Shown here in pieces: positions 34,477 to 43,967 of a stretch of DNA of 44,562 bases. The stretch's first letter is position 1. Each line of letters begins with the position of its first letter. The stretch spans positions 1 through 44,562 of the forward strand of contig JADCEN010000071.1 of NCBI GenBank assembly GCA_020250175.1, written 5' to 3'. This DNA comes from Rhodobacter sp. GTDB taxonomy: Bacteria; Pseudomonadota; Alphaproteobacteria; Rhodobacterales; Rhodobacteraceae. The position numbers and the translations under genes are program-made. The notes below the pieces were generated by a model, which saw only the letters and a program-made list of their open reading frames with translations, was not told the DNA's origin and made no database searches.

Positions 34477-35814
34477 TCAGACACCTTCGTAGATCGCCGC
34501 TACGCGGGCCACGGCATCTTCTGCGGTCATCTCCTCGCTGAGGCCGGTGCGGCGGCTGGTCAGTTCCACTTTGCCGCTGGCCAGGCCGCGCGGCCCGACG
34601 GTGATCCGCCAGGGCAGGCCGATCAGGTCCATCGTGGCAAATTTCGCGCCCGCCCGCTCGTCGCGGTCGTCATAGAGCGGTTCAAGACTGCGGGCGGCCA
34701 GCGCCTTGTAGAGGACGTCACAGGCGGCGTCCGTGGCGCTGTCACCCTGTTTGAGGTTCACAAGGCCGACGTGGAACGGGGTCACGCCTTCGGGCCAGAT
34801 GATGCCCCGGTCATCGTGGCTCGCCTCGATGATGGCACCCAGCAGGCGCGACACGCCGATGCCATGGCTGCCCATCTGCACCGGCACCCGTTCGCCCTTG
34901 TCATTCACCACGACGGCACCCATCGGTTCGGAATACTTGGTGCCGAAGAAGAAGATCTGCCCCACCTCGATCGCGCGCGAGGATTTGCGGCGCGCCTCGG
35001 GGATGGCGGCATAGATCGCGGCGTCATGGGTTTCATCGGTGCGGGCATAGGGGGTGGTCCATTCCCTGACGATGGCCGCGCATTCGGCGCGGTTGTCGAA
35101 ATCCACCACCCGGTCGCCGAAGGCAAGGTCGGTGATCGCAGAGTCATAGAAGACCTCGCTTTCGCCCGTGGCCGCCAGCACCAGGAATTCATGGGTATTG
35201 TCGCCGCCGATGGGGCCAGAGGCGGCGCGCATCGGAATGGCTTTCAGGCCCATGCGTTCATAAGTGCGCAGATAGCTGACCATATGGCGGTTGTAGGCGT
35301 GCAGGGCAGAGTCGACATCGATGTCGAAATTGTAGCCATCCTTCATCAGGAATTCGCGGCCCCGCATCACGCCAAAGCGGGGGCGGATCTCGTCGCGGAA
35401 TTTCCACTGGATGTGATACAGGGTCAGCGGCAGGTCCTTGTAGCTGTTCACGTGGGCGCGGAAGATGTCGGTGATCATCTCTTCGTTGGTCGGCCCGTAG
35501 AGCATGTCGCGCTTGTGCCGGTCGGTGATGCGCAGCATTTCCTCGCCATAGTCGTCATAGCGACCGCTTTCGCGCCACAGGTCGGCGGGCTGCAGGGTGG
35601 GCATCAAAAGGGGGATATGGCCCGCCTTGATCTGTTCCTCATGCACGATCTGTTCGATCCGGCGCAGCACCTTGTAGCCCAGCGGCAGCCATGAATAGAT
35701 GCCCGCCGCCTGCTGCTTGATCATGCCTGCACGCAGCATGTAGCGGTGGCTTACGATCTGCGCCTCGGACGGGTTTTCCTTGAGCACGGGCAGGAAATAG
35801 CGGGACAGACGCAT
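34477..35814 (-). CDS. proS: Prolyl-tRNA synthetase, short bacterial type
   Basis: 445 aa from ATG 35814. [18 protein letters not shown] is the conserved start and longer in-frame codons are not. Class II motif 2 is seen in [18 protein letters not shown] and motif 3 in [16 protein letters not shown], followed by the anticodon-binding domain. The length shows that the INS editing domain of E. coli-type ProS (about 570 aa) is absent, as in other alphaproteobacteria. It charges tRNA-Pro. lolC follows 131 bases downstream on the same strand. Confidence 0.95.
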   Translation of the reverse strand: MRLSRYFLPVLKENPSEAQIVSHRYMLRAGMIKQQAAGIYSWLPLGYKVLRRIEQIVHEEQIKAGHIPLLMPTLQPADLWRESGRYDDYGEEMLRITDRHKRDMLYGPTNEEMITDIFRAHVNSYKDLPLTLYHIQWKFRDEIRPRFGVMRGREFLMKDGYNFDIDVDSALHAYNRHMVSYLRTYERMGLKAIPMRAASGPIGGDNTHEFLVLAATGESEVFYDSAITDLAFGDRVVDFDNRAECAAIVREWTTPYARTDETHDAAIYAAIPEARRKSSRAIEVGQIFFFGTKYSEPMGAVVVNDKGERVPVQMGSHGIGVSRLLGAIIEASHDDRGIIWPEGVTPFHVGLVNLKQGDSATDAACDVLYKALAARSLEPLYDDRDERAGAKFATMDLIGLPWRITVGPRGLASGKVELTSRRTGLSEEMTAEDAVARVAAIYEGV

Positions 35815-36233
35815 CGGGCACCCTTTCGGCCTGGTTTGCCCGTTCCTAGCGGGAAGCCATGGGGCAGGCAAGCGGGCTGACCGGCGGGGGGGCCGCAGAT
35901 GCGGGCCGTCCCACAGTGGGCAGCTTTGCCGGTGCAATGGTTTCAAGGGGTTGGACGGGGCGATTTACCCTTCATTCACACATCATCCCCGACCGTCGCA
36001 AGCGCCGCCCCTTGCCCCGTCGGCGCGGATCATCAGCAGCCGGAGAACGGCCGGGAAGTGACGAGCGGGACTTGCGAACCCCTATGGACAAAACGGGTCT
36101 TCCCTGCATCAGGCAACTCCCGGCCCCTGCCCTGCGGCAAGCGTCATGCGATTGCCCTTTTGCCCGGCCCGGTTTCTTGATTGACGTTCGAATCTCGGCC
36201 ATGCTGTGCGGATAAGCATGGTGAGCCCGCATC
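35815..36233. other. Promoter-containing gap between proS and TIR locus
   Basis: 419 bases between divergent genes, holding both promoters. A TTGACG at 36181-36186 is a possible -35 box for the TIR gene, but no convincing -10 stands at the right distance. I see no small gene or repeat. Confidence 0.5.
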
Positions 36234-37934
36234 TTGGTGAAAGACGCGCCCGTTTCGTCGATTTCCAGCGCCACTTCGGCGGCGGAGTGGCTTGCCGAAT
36301 GCCAGCGGCGCACCGAGTGGGTTCCCGGGGGGAGTCCGCTGGTGATGATCTCCTATGCCCAGGGCAACCCCGCCGCGCCGGAGGAAGCGGATCGCGGCGA
36401 CCGTATCTGGGTAGAACGGGCGCAAAAGTTCATCGGCGATGTCTTCAGCGATGACAACCTGCTGTGTGGCGAAACGGGCGAGTCCTATGTTTTGTGGGAT
36501 TTCGCCACCATGGGCACCGGCACCCGGCTTGGCCAGCACTTCCCTGAGGAAGTGGCGCAGAAGATGTGGGAATGCCGGGCGGCAATCATCATATTTTCGC
36601 AGTCCTATGTGAAGTCGCCCTTTTGCAAGGATATCGAACTCCCCTTCCTGCTGTGGCGTCGGCAGCACCATGGCACGCCGCTGTTCATTCTGCGGGTGTC
36701 CGAAACCACGCGTGACAAGAAAAAATGGCGCGTTCCGGGCGGCGGAGAGATGCTGCTCGAAGACCTTGTGGATGACCGCAATCCTGCCCTGTGCGGGGCC
36801 GACGATGCGTCAGCGGGCCTGACGCTGGATCAGCTGAAGGACGCGCCGTTGAGAAAGCGCCTGGTGGCCATCGCCAGGGGCATGGAGGAGCAGGTCAGGG
36901 CGATTGAAGAGGCACGGAAAGTAGCGCGGGAGGCAGCCGAAGCCGCAGAGAAAGCGCGCCTGGCCGAAGAGGCGCGTCTGGAGCGCGAGGCGGCGGAAGC
37001 CGAAGCGCAGCGTATTGCCGAGCAGGCGCGGGTGACGCAGGAAGCGGCGAAAGCCGCCGAAAGAGAGCATCGGGCGGAACAGGCGCGGCAGAAGCGTGAA
37101 GAGGCAAAAGCCACCGAGGCGCAGCGTGCGGCAGAACATGCACGCATGGAGCGGGAAGCTGCGGAAGCTCAACGTCTTGCGGATAAGGAGACACAAGGAA
37201 AGGAACAGGAACTGGAAGACAATACGAAGTCTTCTGTAGGTCGCCCAAAGAAAGGCTTTGACAGTTCGTTCTTACTTTTTTGTTGTATCCTATTCTGTGT
37301 CTTGATTTTAATGGTATTTGCATGGGTTATTGATTCAAACATGAAGGCTGCTGAAGAGGCTGCGGTGGCGCAAGGAACGGCTGCTGCCGAAGCGACATCG
37401 AAAGCTTCTGAGGAGGTGGCCACTGCACACGCAGCTGTTACGGAAGAGGTTAGGAGAACTTTCGAGGCGGCGAAGGACGGAGATGCGGAGGCACAGAACA
37501 AACTCGGTTATTTTTATTACAATAGGCGCGGTGTCCAAGGCTGGACCGAGGGACCCGAGTTGCACTGCGTTGATGGCGCGGCGTGCGACCAAAAGGCCGT
37601 CACCTGGTACGCCAAGGCCGCGAAGCAGGAAAATGCGGACGCGCAGGCCAATCTCGGTCGGATGTATTACAACGGGCGCGGTGTCAGGGGCAGGACCGAG
37701 GGTGAAGAACTGAACTGTACAGATGATGAAGACTGTGCCCGCGAAGCTGTTGCTTGGTTTGCCAAGGCGGCGAATCAAGGACACAGGACAGCCATGATGT
37801 ATCTGGCTACAATGTATCGCAATCAGCGCGGTGTCACGACCATCGACGATCCGGCCCTGCGCTGCAATGACAAAGCATCATGCGAGGCCAAAGCCAAAGC
37901 GCTGGATGAGCAACGAGAGGCCCTGTCGCCATGA
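36234..37934 (+). CDS. TIR-domain, coiled-coil, single-pass membrane protein with Sel1-like repeats
   Basis: About 566 aa; start TTG 36234 or GTG 36237, as the first ATG lies inside the TIR fold. A TIR domain spans roughly 35-160: strand LVMISYA, then CRAAIIIFSQSYVKSPFCKD, with E135 the likely NAD-cleaving Glu by comparison with SARM1-type TIRs. An Ala/Glu/Arg coiled coil covers 215-330, then KK, then one helix (FLLFCCILFCVLILMVFAWV, 346-365). Three Sel1-like repeats at 405-550 each carry a Cys pair six residues apart (445/451, 495/501, 544/550). Lys before the helix suggests N-inside topology, putting TIR in the cytoplasm and the Sel1 part in the periplasm. It overlaps the next gene by ATGA. 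Family-level calls are inferred; no close homologue was checked. Confidence 0.75.
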   Translation: MVKDAPVSSISSATSAAEWLAECQRRTEWVPGGSPLVMISYAQGNPAAPEEADRGDRIWVERAQKFIGDVFSDDNLLCGETGESYVLWDFATMGTGTRLGQHFPEEVAQKMWECRAAIIIFSQSYVKSPFCKDIELPFLLWRRQHHGTPLFILRVSETTRDKKKWRVPGGGEMLLEDLVDDRNPALCGADDASAGLTLDQLKDAPLRKRLVAIARGMEEQVRAIEEARKVAREAAEAAEKARLAEEARLEREAAEAEAQRIAEQARVTQEAAKAAEREHRAEQARQKREEAKATEAQRAAEHARMEREAAEAQRLADKETQGKEQELEDNTKSSVGRPKKGFDSSFLLFCCILFCVLILMVFAWVIDSNMKAAEEAAVAQGTAAAEATSKASEEVATAHAAVTEEVRRTFEAAKDGDAEAQNKLGYFYYNRRGVQGWTEGPELHCVDGAACDQKAVTWYAKAAKQENADAQANLGRMYYNGRGVRGRTEGEELNCTDDEDCAREAVAWFAKAANQGHRTAMMYLATMYRNQRGVTTIDDPALRCNDKASCEAKAKALDEQREALSP

Positions 37935-39079
37935 GCCAGACTCTGCCGCCGGTGCCAAGCCTGGAGCCGCTGCCGCTGAAAAGCTGGGGCAATGATGATC
38001 TGCTGTTGCGGCCTGCGGGACGGGAGGCTTTTGCGCGTGAGGATGGCTTGAGTTTCCGCGTGCTCGACTGGCCGGAATTGCGTGAGCGGTTTCAGGTACA
38101 TGACCGGCGGGCCAATGCCGCCAAAAAGCGCAGCCGCCGTCTTGGGCTGACTTCGGTCATCCTGGCCGGATTTGGCTCCGCCGCGCTGGCGCTGGCACCG
38201 CTGTTGCCGAAACTGGCGCTGACGCCACTGCTGCCGAAGGGTATTGAGACCATCGGCATCAGCATCGGGCTGGCCGCGACCGTTGCCGGCATCGGCGCTG
38301 GTCTGTGGCACCTGTTCCAGCGCAACGGCAAGGCGCACTGGCTGTATGACCGCACTTGGACGGAAAGGCTGAGGCAGTTCTACTTTCAGGATGTGCTGAT
38401 GCATTTTGATGACGCGCTGCTTGCCATGCGCGGGGATGTGGCACTTGCCGCCTATCGCCAGCGGCGCACTGCCGCGCTCGAGGCTGTAGTGCGCCGCCTG
38501 ACCCGGGATCTGAGCAATTCCGACGGGATCGACAACGATCACACGCTGGAGGACGCCTGGCTGGACCGCGACGCTGCGTTGCCCGCTGTGCCAGCGGATG
38601 GCGGGGCCCGCGCCGACGATGCCGACCGGCTGCTGAAGCGTCTGCGCCAGCAGCGGCTGGAGATTCAGGGCCATTATGTCAACGTCAATCAGGTGTCGCA
38701 TCCGTTTGCCCCACATGTGCGCAAGGGCTGGCTGGCAGCGACGGGGGACATTGCCACGGCATTGGTGGCGCTGCTGGCAGTGGCGGGCGGGGTCGCCCTG
38801 CTGGCGGGGCAGACCGACCTATCCGGCATATTGCTGGCACTGATGGGCGCAGTCGGTGCCGTCGGCCTGATGACGCGGTTGCTGGATTCCGGCCTGCGCG
38901 ACCGGGTGGAGGCAGAGCGTTACGACTGGTACCGCGCGGCGATTGAGCGGGCAATGATGCGCTTTGATGCCGGCGACCGTGCCGGGAAGATCGCTGTGCT
39001 GAGGGAGTTCGAGGAAACGTCCTATCAGGAATTGCGGCAATTCCTGCGGTCGCATCGCAATGACCGGTTCTTTGGGTAA
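37931..39079 (+). CDS. Four-helix membrane protein, SLATT/DUF4231-like, partner of TIR protein
   Basis: 382 aa. Two helices at 72-93 and 104-129 follow a basic HDRRANAAKKRSRR, then a soluble helical part (about 135-265), then two more helices at 268-292 and 297-318 and a charged C-terminus. WLYDRTWTERLRQFYFQD after helix 2 resembles the segment after the helices in SLATT-type effectors, which are found with SMODS/TIR/SLOG sensors and are thought to perturb membranes. The resemblance is weak and inferred. ATG overlaps the TIR stop, so the two are made together. No enzyme motif is seen. Confidence 0.65.
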   Translation: MSQTLPPVPSLEPLPLKSWGNDDLLLRPAGREAFAREDGLSFRVLDWPELRERFQVHDRRANAAKKRSRRLGLTSVILAGFGSAALALAPLLPKLALTPLLPKGIETIGISIGLAATVAGIGAGLWHLFQRNGKAHWLYDRTWTERLRQFYFQDVLMHFDDALLAMRGDVALAAYRQRRTAALEAVVRRLTRDLSNSDGIDNDHTLEDAWLDRDAALPAVPADGGARADDADRLLKRLRQQRLEIQGHYVNVNQVSHPFAPHVRKGWLAATGDIATALVALLAVAGGVALLAGQTDLSGILLALMGAVGAVGLMTRLLDSGLRDRVEAERYDWYRAAIERAMMRFDAGDRAGKIAVLREFEETSYQELRQFLRSHRNDRFFG

Positions 39080-39188
39080 TGCCGGGGGTGCAGGAAGATG
39101 GCCCCTGGTTCGGTTGCCGATTGTTCATCAATCCTCTGGTTCAAGAACGAAAACAGGGGCCTTCGACGACCGGGCGGGCCTTCATAAT

Positions 39189-39233
39189 GTGACCGCCTAC
39201 CTTGGCACATCGATGCCGTCGGGGGGCGGTCAC
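39189..39233 (+). terminator. Inverted repeat after the TIR two-gene operon
   Basis: GTGACCGCC (39189-39197) pairs with GGCGGTCAC (39225-39233) across 27 bases, 110 bases after the operon's last stop. A second inverted repeat with GGCCCCTG arms precedes it at 39100-39161. Either may be the operon's 3' structure. Confidence 0.3.
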
Positions 39234-39283
39234 GTCTTCAGCGCTTTCCAAACCATTGGTCGAACCCGCCAAAGGAGCGTACG

Positions 39284-39420
39284 ATGGAACGACCTGTGAT
39301 CACCGCCCTCGCAGATCTGCTGCGACGTTATGTTGACCTTACAGCCCGCCGCCGCCGAGTCCTTGATTTGGCGAACATGTCGAGGTGGCGGGGTGATCCC
39401 TGCGTTACCTACGCAACGCC
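39284..39420 (+). pseudogene. Short ORF with strong RBS, truncated by repeat
   Basis: AAAGGAGCG sits six bases before ATG 39284, one of the best binding sites in the window. The start reads MERPVITALADLLRRYVDLTARRRR, a plausible amphipathic helix. After about 40 codons the frame runs into repeat R2 with Arg/Gly/Pro-rich low-complexity codons and no nearby stop. I take it as a small gene whose 3' part was replaced. Its family is not recognised. Confidence 0.35.
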
Positions 39421-39429
39421 GGTTGCATC

Positions 39430-39625
39430 GCCCCGGCCCGGTCAGCGGACCTTCCAGTGGAAGGTCCGCCGGGCCGTTGCCGGAGGGCGCAAGCCCGTAG
39501 GCAAGGGGCCATCCGCTTGCGCAGGGGCTGGGAAATCCGGCCGCGCCTGGCCGGGCGGGCGCGAACGCGCCTGCCCCCGGACGGGCAGGCGCGGCCGGAT
39601 TTGGCGCGGGCCAAATCCAGCGAAG
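39430..39625 (+). repeat. Repeat R2, direct copy with three hairpins
   Basis: Matches the reverse complement of 6195-6388. Hairpins: 39446-39455/39459-39468 (10 bp, AGT loop), 39533-39549/39586-39602 (17 bp with further inner pairing) and 39597-39605/39610-39618 (9 bp, GCGG loop). The last two overlap by six bases. Compared with the other copy, stem bases differ while pairing holds. Confidence 0.7.
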
Positions 39626-39945
39626 AAGAGGGGTGTCGTGCGGGTGAAGGGCCGGGTGGAATTGGGGATGACGGGGTGGTCCCCGACTTGGCGCGGGCCA
39701 AATCCGGCAAGGGGAAGAGTGGGACTACCCCGAAGCCTGTCTGCGAAAGCTGCAGGAATGGCGGCCTTTCCGGGGGTTGGGGTGCGTGCAGGCGCGCACC
39801 CTGCGGTCAGCGGCCGGTTCAGTCCCCCGGACGACCTGTACAAGGCCTCTTTTCCACCCATCTTGCTGCCACATTGGGCGGTAATCCCTTGCCCGCTGCG
39901 GCGTGGTCGTCCATTAGGGGCAGGAAGCCTTGGGGATATGTGCAG

Positions 39946-41034
39946 ATGGCCTTGCCGGTTCGGGACCAGCTCAGATACTGGGGGATTGCGGCGATCGGGT
40001 TCTTTGCCCTGCTGTACCTTCTGGGGAACGTGATCCTGCCCTTCATCGTCGGTGGGGCAATCGCCTATTTCCTTGATCCGGTGGCGGACCGGCTGCAGCG
40101 GCTGGGCCTGAGCCGGGCTGCCGCAACGACGGTCATCTCGCTGCTGGCGGTGCTGGTGGTGGTGGCTTTGGTGCTTTCGGTGATCCCGACGCTGATCAGC
40201 CAGCTGAGTGCGCTGATCTCTTCGGTGCCGGAAATCACCCGGCAATTGCAGGCCTTCCTGCTGGAACGCTTTCCCGAGTTGAGCGACAGCACCAGCACCA
40301 TGCGCCAGACCCTGACCCAGATCGGCGAGGCAATCAGCGCGCGCGGCGGAGAGCTGGTGAACGGGTTGGTGACATCGGCGCTGAACCTGATTTCGGTGAT
40401 TGTCTTCATCGTCGTCGTGCCGGTTGTTGCCTTTTACCTGCTGCTGGACTGGGACAAGATGGTGGCGCGTGTCGACAGCTGGCTGCCGCGCGACCATGCC
40501 CCCACCGTGCGCCAGATCGCCCGTGAAATTGACGCCGTCCTGGCAGGTTTCGTGCGCGGGCAGGTCAGCGTCTGCCTGATTCTGGGCACCTTCTATTCGG
40601 TGGCGCTGATGCTGGCGGGGCTGCAATTCGGGCTGATCGTGGGGGCGATTGCAGGGGCAATCACCTTCATCCCCTATGTCGGCTCGCTGGTGGGCGGCGC
40701 GCTGGCCATTGGCCTTGCCCTGTTCCAGTTCTGGGGGGATTGGGTGTCCATCGGCATCATCGCTGCGATCTTCGCCTTCGGGCAGTTCTTCGAGGGCAAC
40801 ATCCTGTCGCCCAAGCTGGTGGGCGGGTCGGTGGGCCTGCATCCGGTCTGGCTGCTGTTCGCCCTGTCGGCCTTTGGCGCCCTGTTCGGCTTCGTCGGCC
40901 TGCTGGTGGCCGTGCCCGTGGCCGCGATGATCGGCGTCTTGACCCGCTTTGGCATCACGCGCTACCGCGACAGTCTGCTGTACCGGGGGGTGGAAGGCAG
41001 CACGCCCACCGCCGAGGATGAAGACAGGCCGTGA
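39946..41034 (+). CDS. AI-2E family transporter
   Basis: 362 aa from ATG 39946, with GGGGAT upstream; an in-frame GTG at 39940 is possible. PerM/AI-2E fold with about eight helices: WGIAAIGFFALLYLLGNVIL first, then the VGGAIAYFLDPVADRLQRLG motif, and a C-terminal FAFGQFFEGNILSPKLVGGS near 280-300, a family signature. Members export or move small molecules (TqsA for AI-2; others for Na+/H+), so specificity is unknown. Its stop overlaps the hda start (GTGA), giving one operon with hda and ppk. Confidence 0.88.
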   Translation: MALPVRDQLRYWGIAAIGFFALLYLLGNVILPFIVGGAIAYFLDPVADRLQRLGLSRAAATTVISLLAVLVVVALVLSVIPTLISQLSALISSVPEITRQLQAFLLERFPELSDSTSTMRQTLTQIGEAISARGGELVNGLVTSALNLISVIVFIVVVPVVAFYLLLDWDKMVARVDSWLPRDHAPTVRQIAREIDAVLAGFVRGQVSVCLILGTFYSVALMLAGLQFGLIVGAIAGAITFIPYVGSLVGGALAIGLALFQFWGDWVSIGIIAAIFAFGQFFEGNILSPKLVGGSVGLHPVWLLFALSAFGALFGFVGLLVAVPVAAMIGVLTRFGITRYRDSLLYRGVEGSTPTAEDEDRP

Positions 41035-41711
41035 CCCGGCAACTGGCCTTCGACCTGCCCGTGCGCGCGGCGCTGGGGCGGGAAAACTTCTTTGTCTCGC
41101 CGGCAAACGCGCTGGCCCTTGCCGCACTGGACGGCTGGCGCGGCTGGCCGGGGGGGCGGATGCTGCTGGTCGGGCCGGAGGGGGCGGGCAAGACCCATCT
41201 GGCGCATGTCTGGGCGACCGGGGCGCGGGCCGTGATCCTGCCTGCCGCCGGTCTGCACACCCGGCCCCTGCCGGGCCTTGCCGATCACGGCGCAGCGGTG
41301 GTCGAGGATGCCGATCATCTGACCGATCCCGCTGATGAAGTGGCGCTGTTTCACCTGCACAACCTGCTTGGCGCCCAGGCCGGGGCACTGCTTGTGACTG
41401 CCGCACAGCCGGTGCGCGACTGGGGCCTGACGCTGGCGGATCTTGCCAGCCGGATGCAGGCCATCGCCGTTACCCGGCTTGATGCGCCGGACGATGCACT
41501 GCTGGCGGCCGTTCTGGTCAAGCTGTTTGCGGACCGCCAGATCACCGTGGCCCCGGCGCTGATCCCCTATTTGGCCAGCCGGATGGACCGGTCCTTTGCC
41601 GCCGCCCGCGAACTGGTGGCGCGGCTGGATGCGCTGGCGCTGGCCGAGGGGCGGCCGGTGACGCGCGCCCTTGCGGCCAGGCTGCTGGACAGGCCCCGGT
41701 CGGACCTGTAG
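41031..41711 (+). CDS. hda: DnaA-homologous regulatory inactivation protein Hda-like
   Basis: 226 aa, starting GTG at 41031 inside the upstream stop. P-loop [14 protein letters not shown] near 48-61, then an acidic VVEDADHL (Walker B-like) and the AAA+ lid with [13 protein letters not shown]. The N-terminal QLAFDLP is the beta-clamp binding motif seen in Hda/HdaA. The DnaA DNA-binding domain is absent, as expected. It works with the sliding clamp to inactivate ATP-DnaA after initiation. The AI-2E gene is upstream and ppk 34 bases downstream, an arrangement I recall from other Rhodobacteraceae. Confidence 0.87.
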   Translation: MTRQLAFDLPVRAALGRENFFVSPANALALAALDGWRGWPGGRMLLVGPEGAGKTHLAHVWATGARAVILPAAGLHTRPLPGLADHGAAVVEDADHLTDPADEVALFHLHNLLGAQAGALLVTAAQPVRDWGLTLADLASRMQAIAVTRLDAPDDALLAAVLVKLFADRQITVAPALIPYLASRMDRSFAAARELVARLDALALAEGRPVTRALAARLLDRPRSDL

Positions 41712-41745
41712 ATTGCGCGCAGCAATCTTGGCAGGAAAGATCACG

Positions 41746-43920
41746 ATGTCGCAGGCGGATTTCCTCAGAACCAGCGCACCGGAACCGATCGCCATGTCCG
41801 ATGCGGAAACGACCGGGCCGAAGCGGTATTTCAACCGCGAACTCAGCTGGCTGGCCTTCAACTGGCGCGTTCTGGACGAGGCGGCGAACCCGAACGTGCC
41901 GCTTTTGGAACGGCTGCGCTTCCTGTCGATCTCGGCCACCAATCTGGACGAATTCTACACCGTCCGCGTCGCCGGCCTGCGCGAACTGGCGCGGGAGGGC
42001 AATGCCACGCTGTCGGAAGACGGGCTGACCCCGGCAGAACAGCTTTTGCTGGTCAACGCCGATGCGCGGAGCCTGATGCAGACGCAACAAACCACTTTCA
42101 ACCGCCTGAAGCGCGAGATGGAGGCGGAAGGGATCACGCTGCTCACACGGTCCAAGCTGATTGCGCGCGACTTCAAGTTTCTGGAGACGCATTTCCTGGC
42201 AGCGGTGTTTCCGCTGCTGTCGCCGCTGGCCATCGACCCGGCGCATCCCTTTCCCTTCATTCCCAACACCGGCTTTTGCCTGGCACTGCAGCTGGAGCGC
42301 AGCCGCGACGGACGCCCCCTGCAGGCGCTGCTGCCGATCCCGCAGCAGATCGCGCGCTTCGTGCCGCTGCCCGCCAAGCCGGGCGAGCACCGGTTCCTGC
42401 CGCTGGAGGAATTGCTGCTGTTGCATCTGGGGATGCTGTTCCCCGGCTATGTCGATCTGGGCCATTGCACGTTCCGCGTGCTGCGCGACAGCGACCTCGA
42501 GCTCGAGGACGAGGCCGAGGATCTGGTGCGCGAGTTTGAAACCGCGCTGAAGCGGCGGCGGCGGGGCGAGGTGATCCGGCTGAAGATCAGTGCCGGCGCT
42601 CCCGAAGAGCTGGCATCGCTGATCATGCAGGAGTTGCACGTGACCGAGGCCGAAAAGGTCGAGGTGCGCGGTCTGCTGGGCGTCGCCGACCTGAAGGAAC
42701 TGGTGCTGGACAGCCGCCGCGATCTGTTGTGGCCCCCCTTCACGCCGCGCGTGCCCGAGCGGGTGCAGGACCATGACGGCGACATGTTCGCGGCGATCCG
42801 CCAGAAGGACATGCTGCTGCATCACCCTTACGAGACCTTCGACATGGTGATCCGCTTTCTGCAGCAGGCGGCACGCGACCCGGACGTTCTGGCGATAAAG
42901 CAGACGCTGTACCGCACCAGCCGCGACAGCCCGATTGTCGATGCGCTGTGCGAGGCCGCAGAGGCGGGCAAATCGGTGACGGCCCTGGTCGAGTTGAAGG
43001 CGCGTTTCGACGAGGCCGCAAACATCCGCCAGTCGCGGCGGCTGGAACGGTCTGGCGCGCATGTGGTCTACGGCTTCATCAACTACAAGACCCATGCCAA
43101 GATCAGCACCGTGGTGCGGCGCGAGGGCGAGACCCTTGTCACCTATACCCATTACGGCACCGGGAATTACCACCCGATCACCGCGCGGATCTATACCGAC
43201 CTCAGCCTGTTCACCTGCGACCCGGCGCTGGGGCGGGATGCGACCAAGGTGTTCAATTATCTGTCGGGCTATGTGCAGCCCGAAGGGCTGGAAAACCTTG
43301 CGATTTCGCCCATCACGCTGAAGCCGCGCCTGCTGGAGCTGATCGCGGCCGAGGCGGCGCATGCCGCCGCCGGGCGGCCTGCGGCAATCTGGGCCAAGAT
43401 GAACAGCCTGATCGAGCGGGATGTGATCGATGCGCTTTATGCCGCCAGTGCCGCAGGGGTCAAGATCAGCCTTGTCGTGCGCGGCATCTGCGGCGTAAGG
43501 CCCGGCGTAAAGGGACTGTCCGAGAATATCCGGGTCAAGTCCATCGTCGGGCGGTTTCTGGAACATTCGCGGATTGTCTGCTTTGGCAACGGATCCGGCC
43601 TGCCGTCAAAAAAGGCGCGGGTCTTCATCTCTTCCGCCGACTGGATGGGGCGCAATCTGACCAGGCGGGTGGAGACGCTGGTGGAAATCATGAACCCGAC
43701 GGTCAAGGAACAGATCGTGGGGCAGATCATGGTCGCCAACCTTGCGGATGAGGCGCAAAGCTGGGTGATGCAGCCCGACGGGAGTTTCTTCCGCGATCTG
43801 AAGGCGGGGGATGGACCCTTGTTCAACTGTCACCGGTTCTTCATGGAAAACCCGTCGCTGTCGGGGCGGGGTACCGCCGGGGCCAAGGACGTGCCGAAGC
43901 TGGCGCAGACAGCGGACTGA
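41746..43920 (+). CDS. ppk: Polyphosphate kinase
   Basis: 724 aa from ATG 41746 (AGGAAAGA upstream), the typical PPK1 length. Domains in order: N-terminal helical ([13 protein letters not shown]), head ([14 protein letters not shown]), then the two PLD-like catalytic domains. H450 in NYKTHAKIS is the residue that carries phosphate in the first, and a His in RFLEHSRI the partner in the second. It polymerises the gamma-phosphate of ATP to polyphosphate and reverses it. Third gene of the AI-2E/hda/ppk operon. The exopolyphosphatase gene that I would expect next is not present; repeats and an IS remnant follow. Confidence 0.95.
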   Translation: MSQADFLRTSAPEPIAMSDAETTGPKRYFNRELSWLAFNWRVLDEAANPNVPLLERLRFLSISATNLDEFYTVRVAGLRELAREGNATLSEDGLTPAEQLLLVNADARSLMQTQQTTFNRLKREMEAEGITLLTRSKLIARDFKFLETHFLAAVFPLLSPLAIDPAHPFPFIPNTGFCLALQLERSRDGRPLQALLPIPQQIARFVPLPAKPGEHRFLPLEELLLLHLGMLFPGYVDLGHCTFRVLRDSDLELEDEAEDLVREFETALKRRRRGEVIRLKISAGAPEELASLIMQELHVTEAEKVEVRGLLGVADLKELVLDSRRDLLWPPFTPRVPERVQDHDGDMFAAIRQKDMLLHHPYETFDMVIRFLQQAARDPDVLAIKQTLYRTSRDSPIVDALCEAAEAGKSVTALVELKARFDEAANIRQSRRLERSGAHVVYGFINYKTHAKISTVVRREGETLVTYTHYGTGNYHPITARIYTDLSLFTCDPALGRDATKVFNYLSGYVQPEGLENLAISPITLKPRLLELIAAEAAHAAAGRPAAIWAKMNSLIERDVIDALYAASAAGVKISLVVRGICGVRPGVKGLSENIRVKSIVGRFLEHSRIVCFGNGSGLPSKKARVFISSADWMGRNLTRRVETLVEIMNPTVKEQIVGQIMVANLADEAQSWVMQPDGSFFRDLKAGDGPLFNCHRFFMENPSLSGRGTAGAKDVPKLAQTAD

Positions 43921-43926
43921 GGGGGC

Positions 43927-43967
43927 GAAGAAGGCGGGACGGCGCAGAAATGTATCCGCCCCTTGCT
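43927..43967 (+). terminator. Possible ppk terminator
   Basis: Imperfect inverted repeat beginning seven bases after the ppk stop, with arms of about a dozen pairs and mismatches. No T-run, so weak. Confidence 0.3.

Larger units (their letters stand above)
39080..39945. other. Repeat-rich gap between TIR locus and AI-2E gene
   Basis: Holds two inverted repeats (39100-39107/39154-39161 and 39189-39197/39225-39233), a short ORF with a strong binding site at 39284, and repeat R2 (39430-39625) plus a tandem TTGGCGCGGGCCAAATCC. No intact gene of recognised family. Confidence 0.55.

Noticed and set aside
36181-36216. TTGACG with GATAAG as a promoter of the TIR gene
   Set aside because: Spacing between the boxes is 24 bases, too long for a sigma-70 promoter; kept only as a possible -35.
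39442-41406. 654-codon minus-strand frame over the AI-2E/hda genes
   Set aside because: Antisense shadow; the plus-strand genes have clear family motifs.
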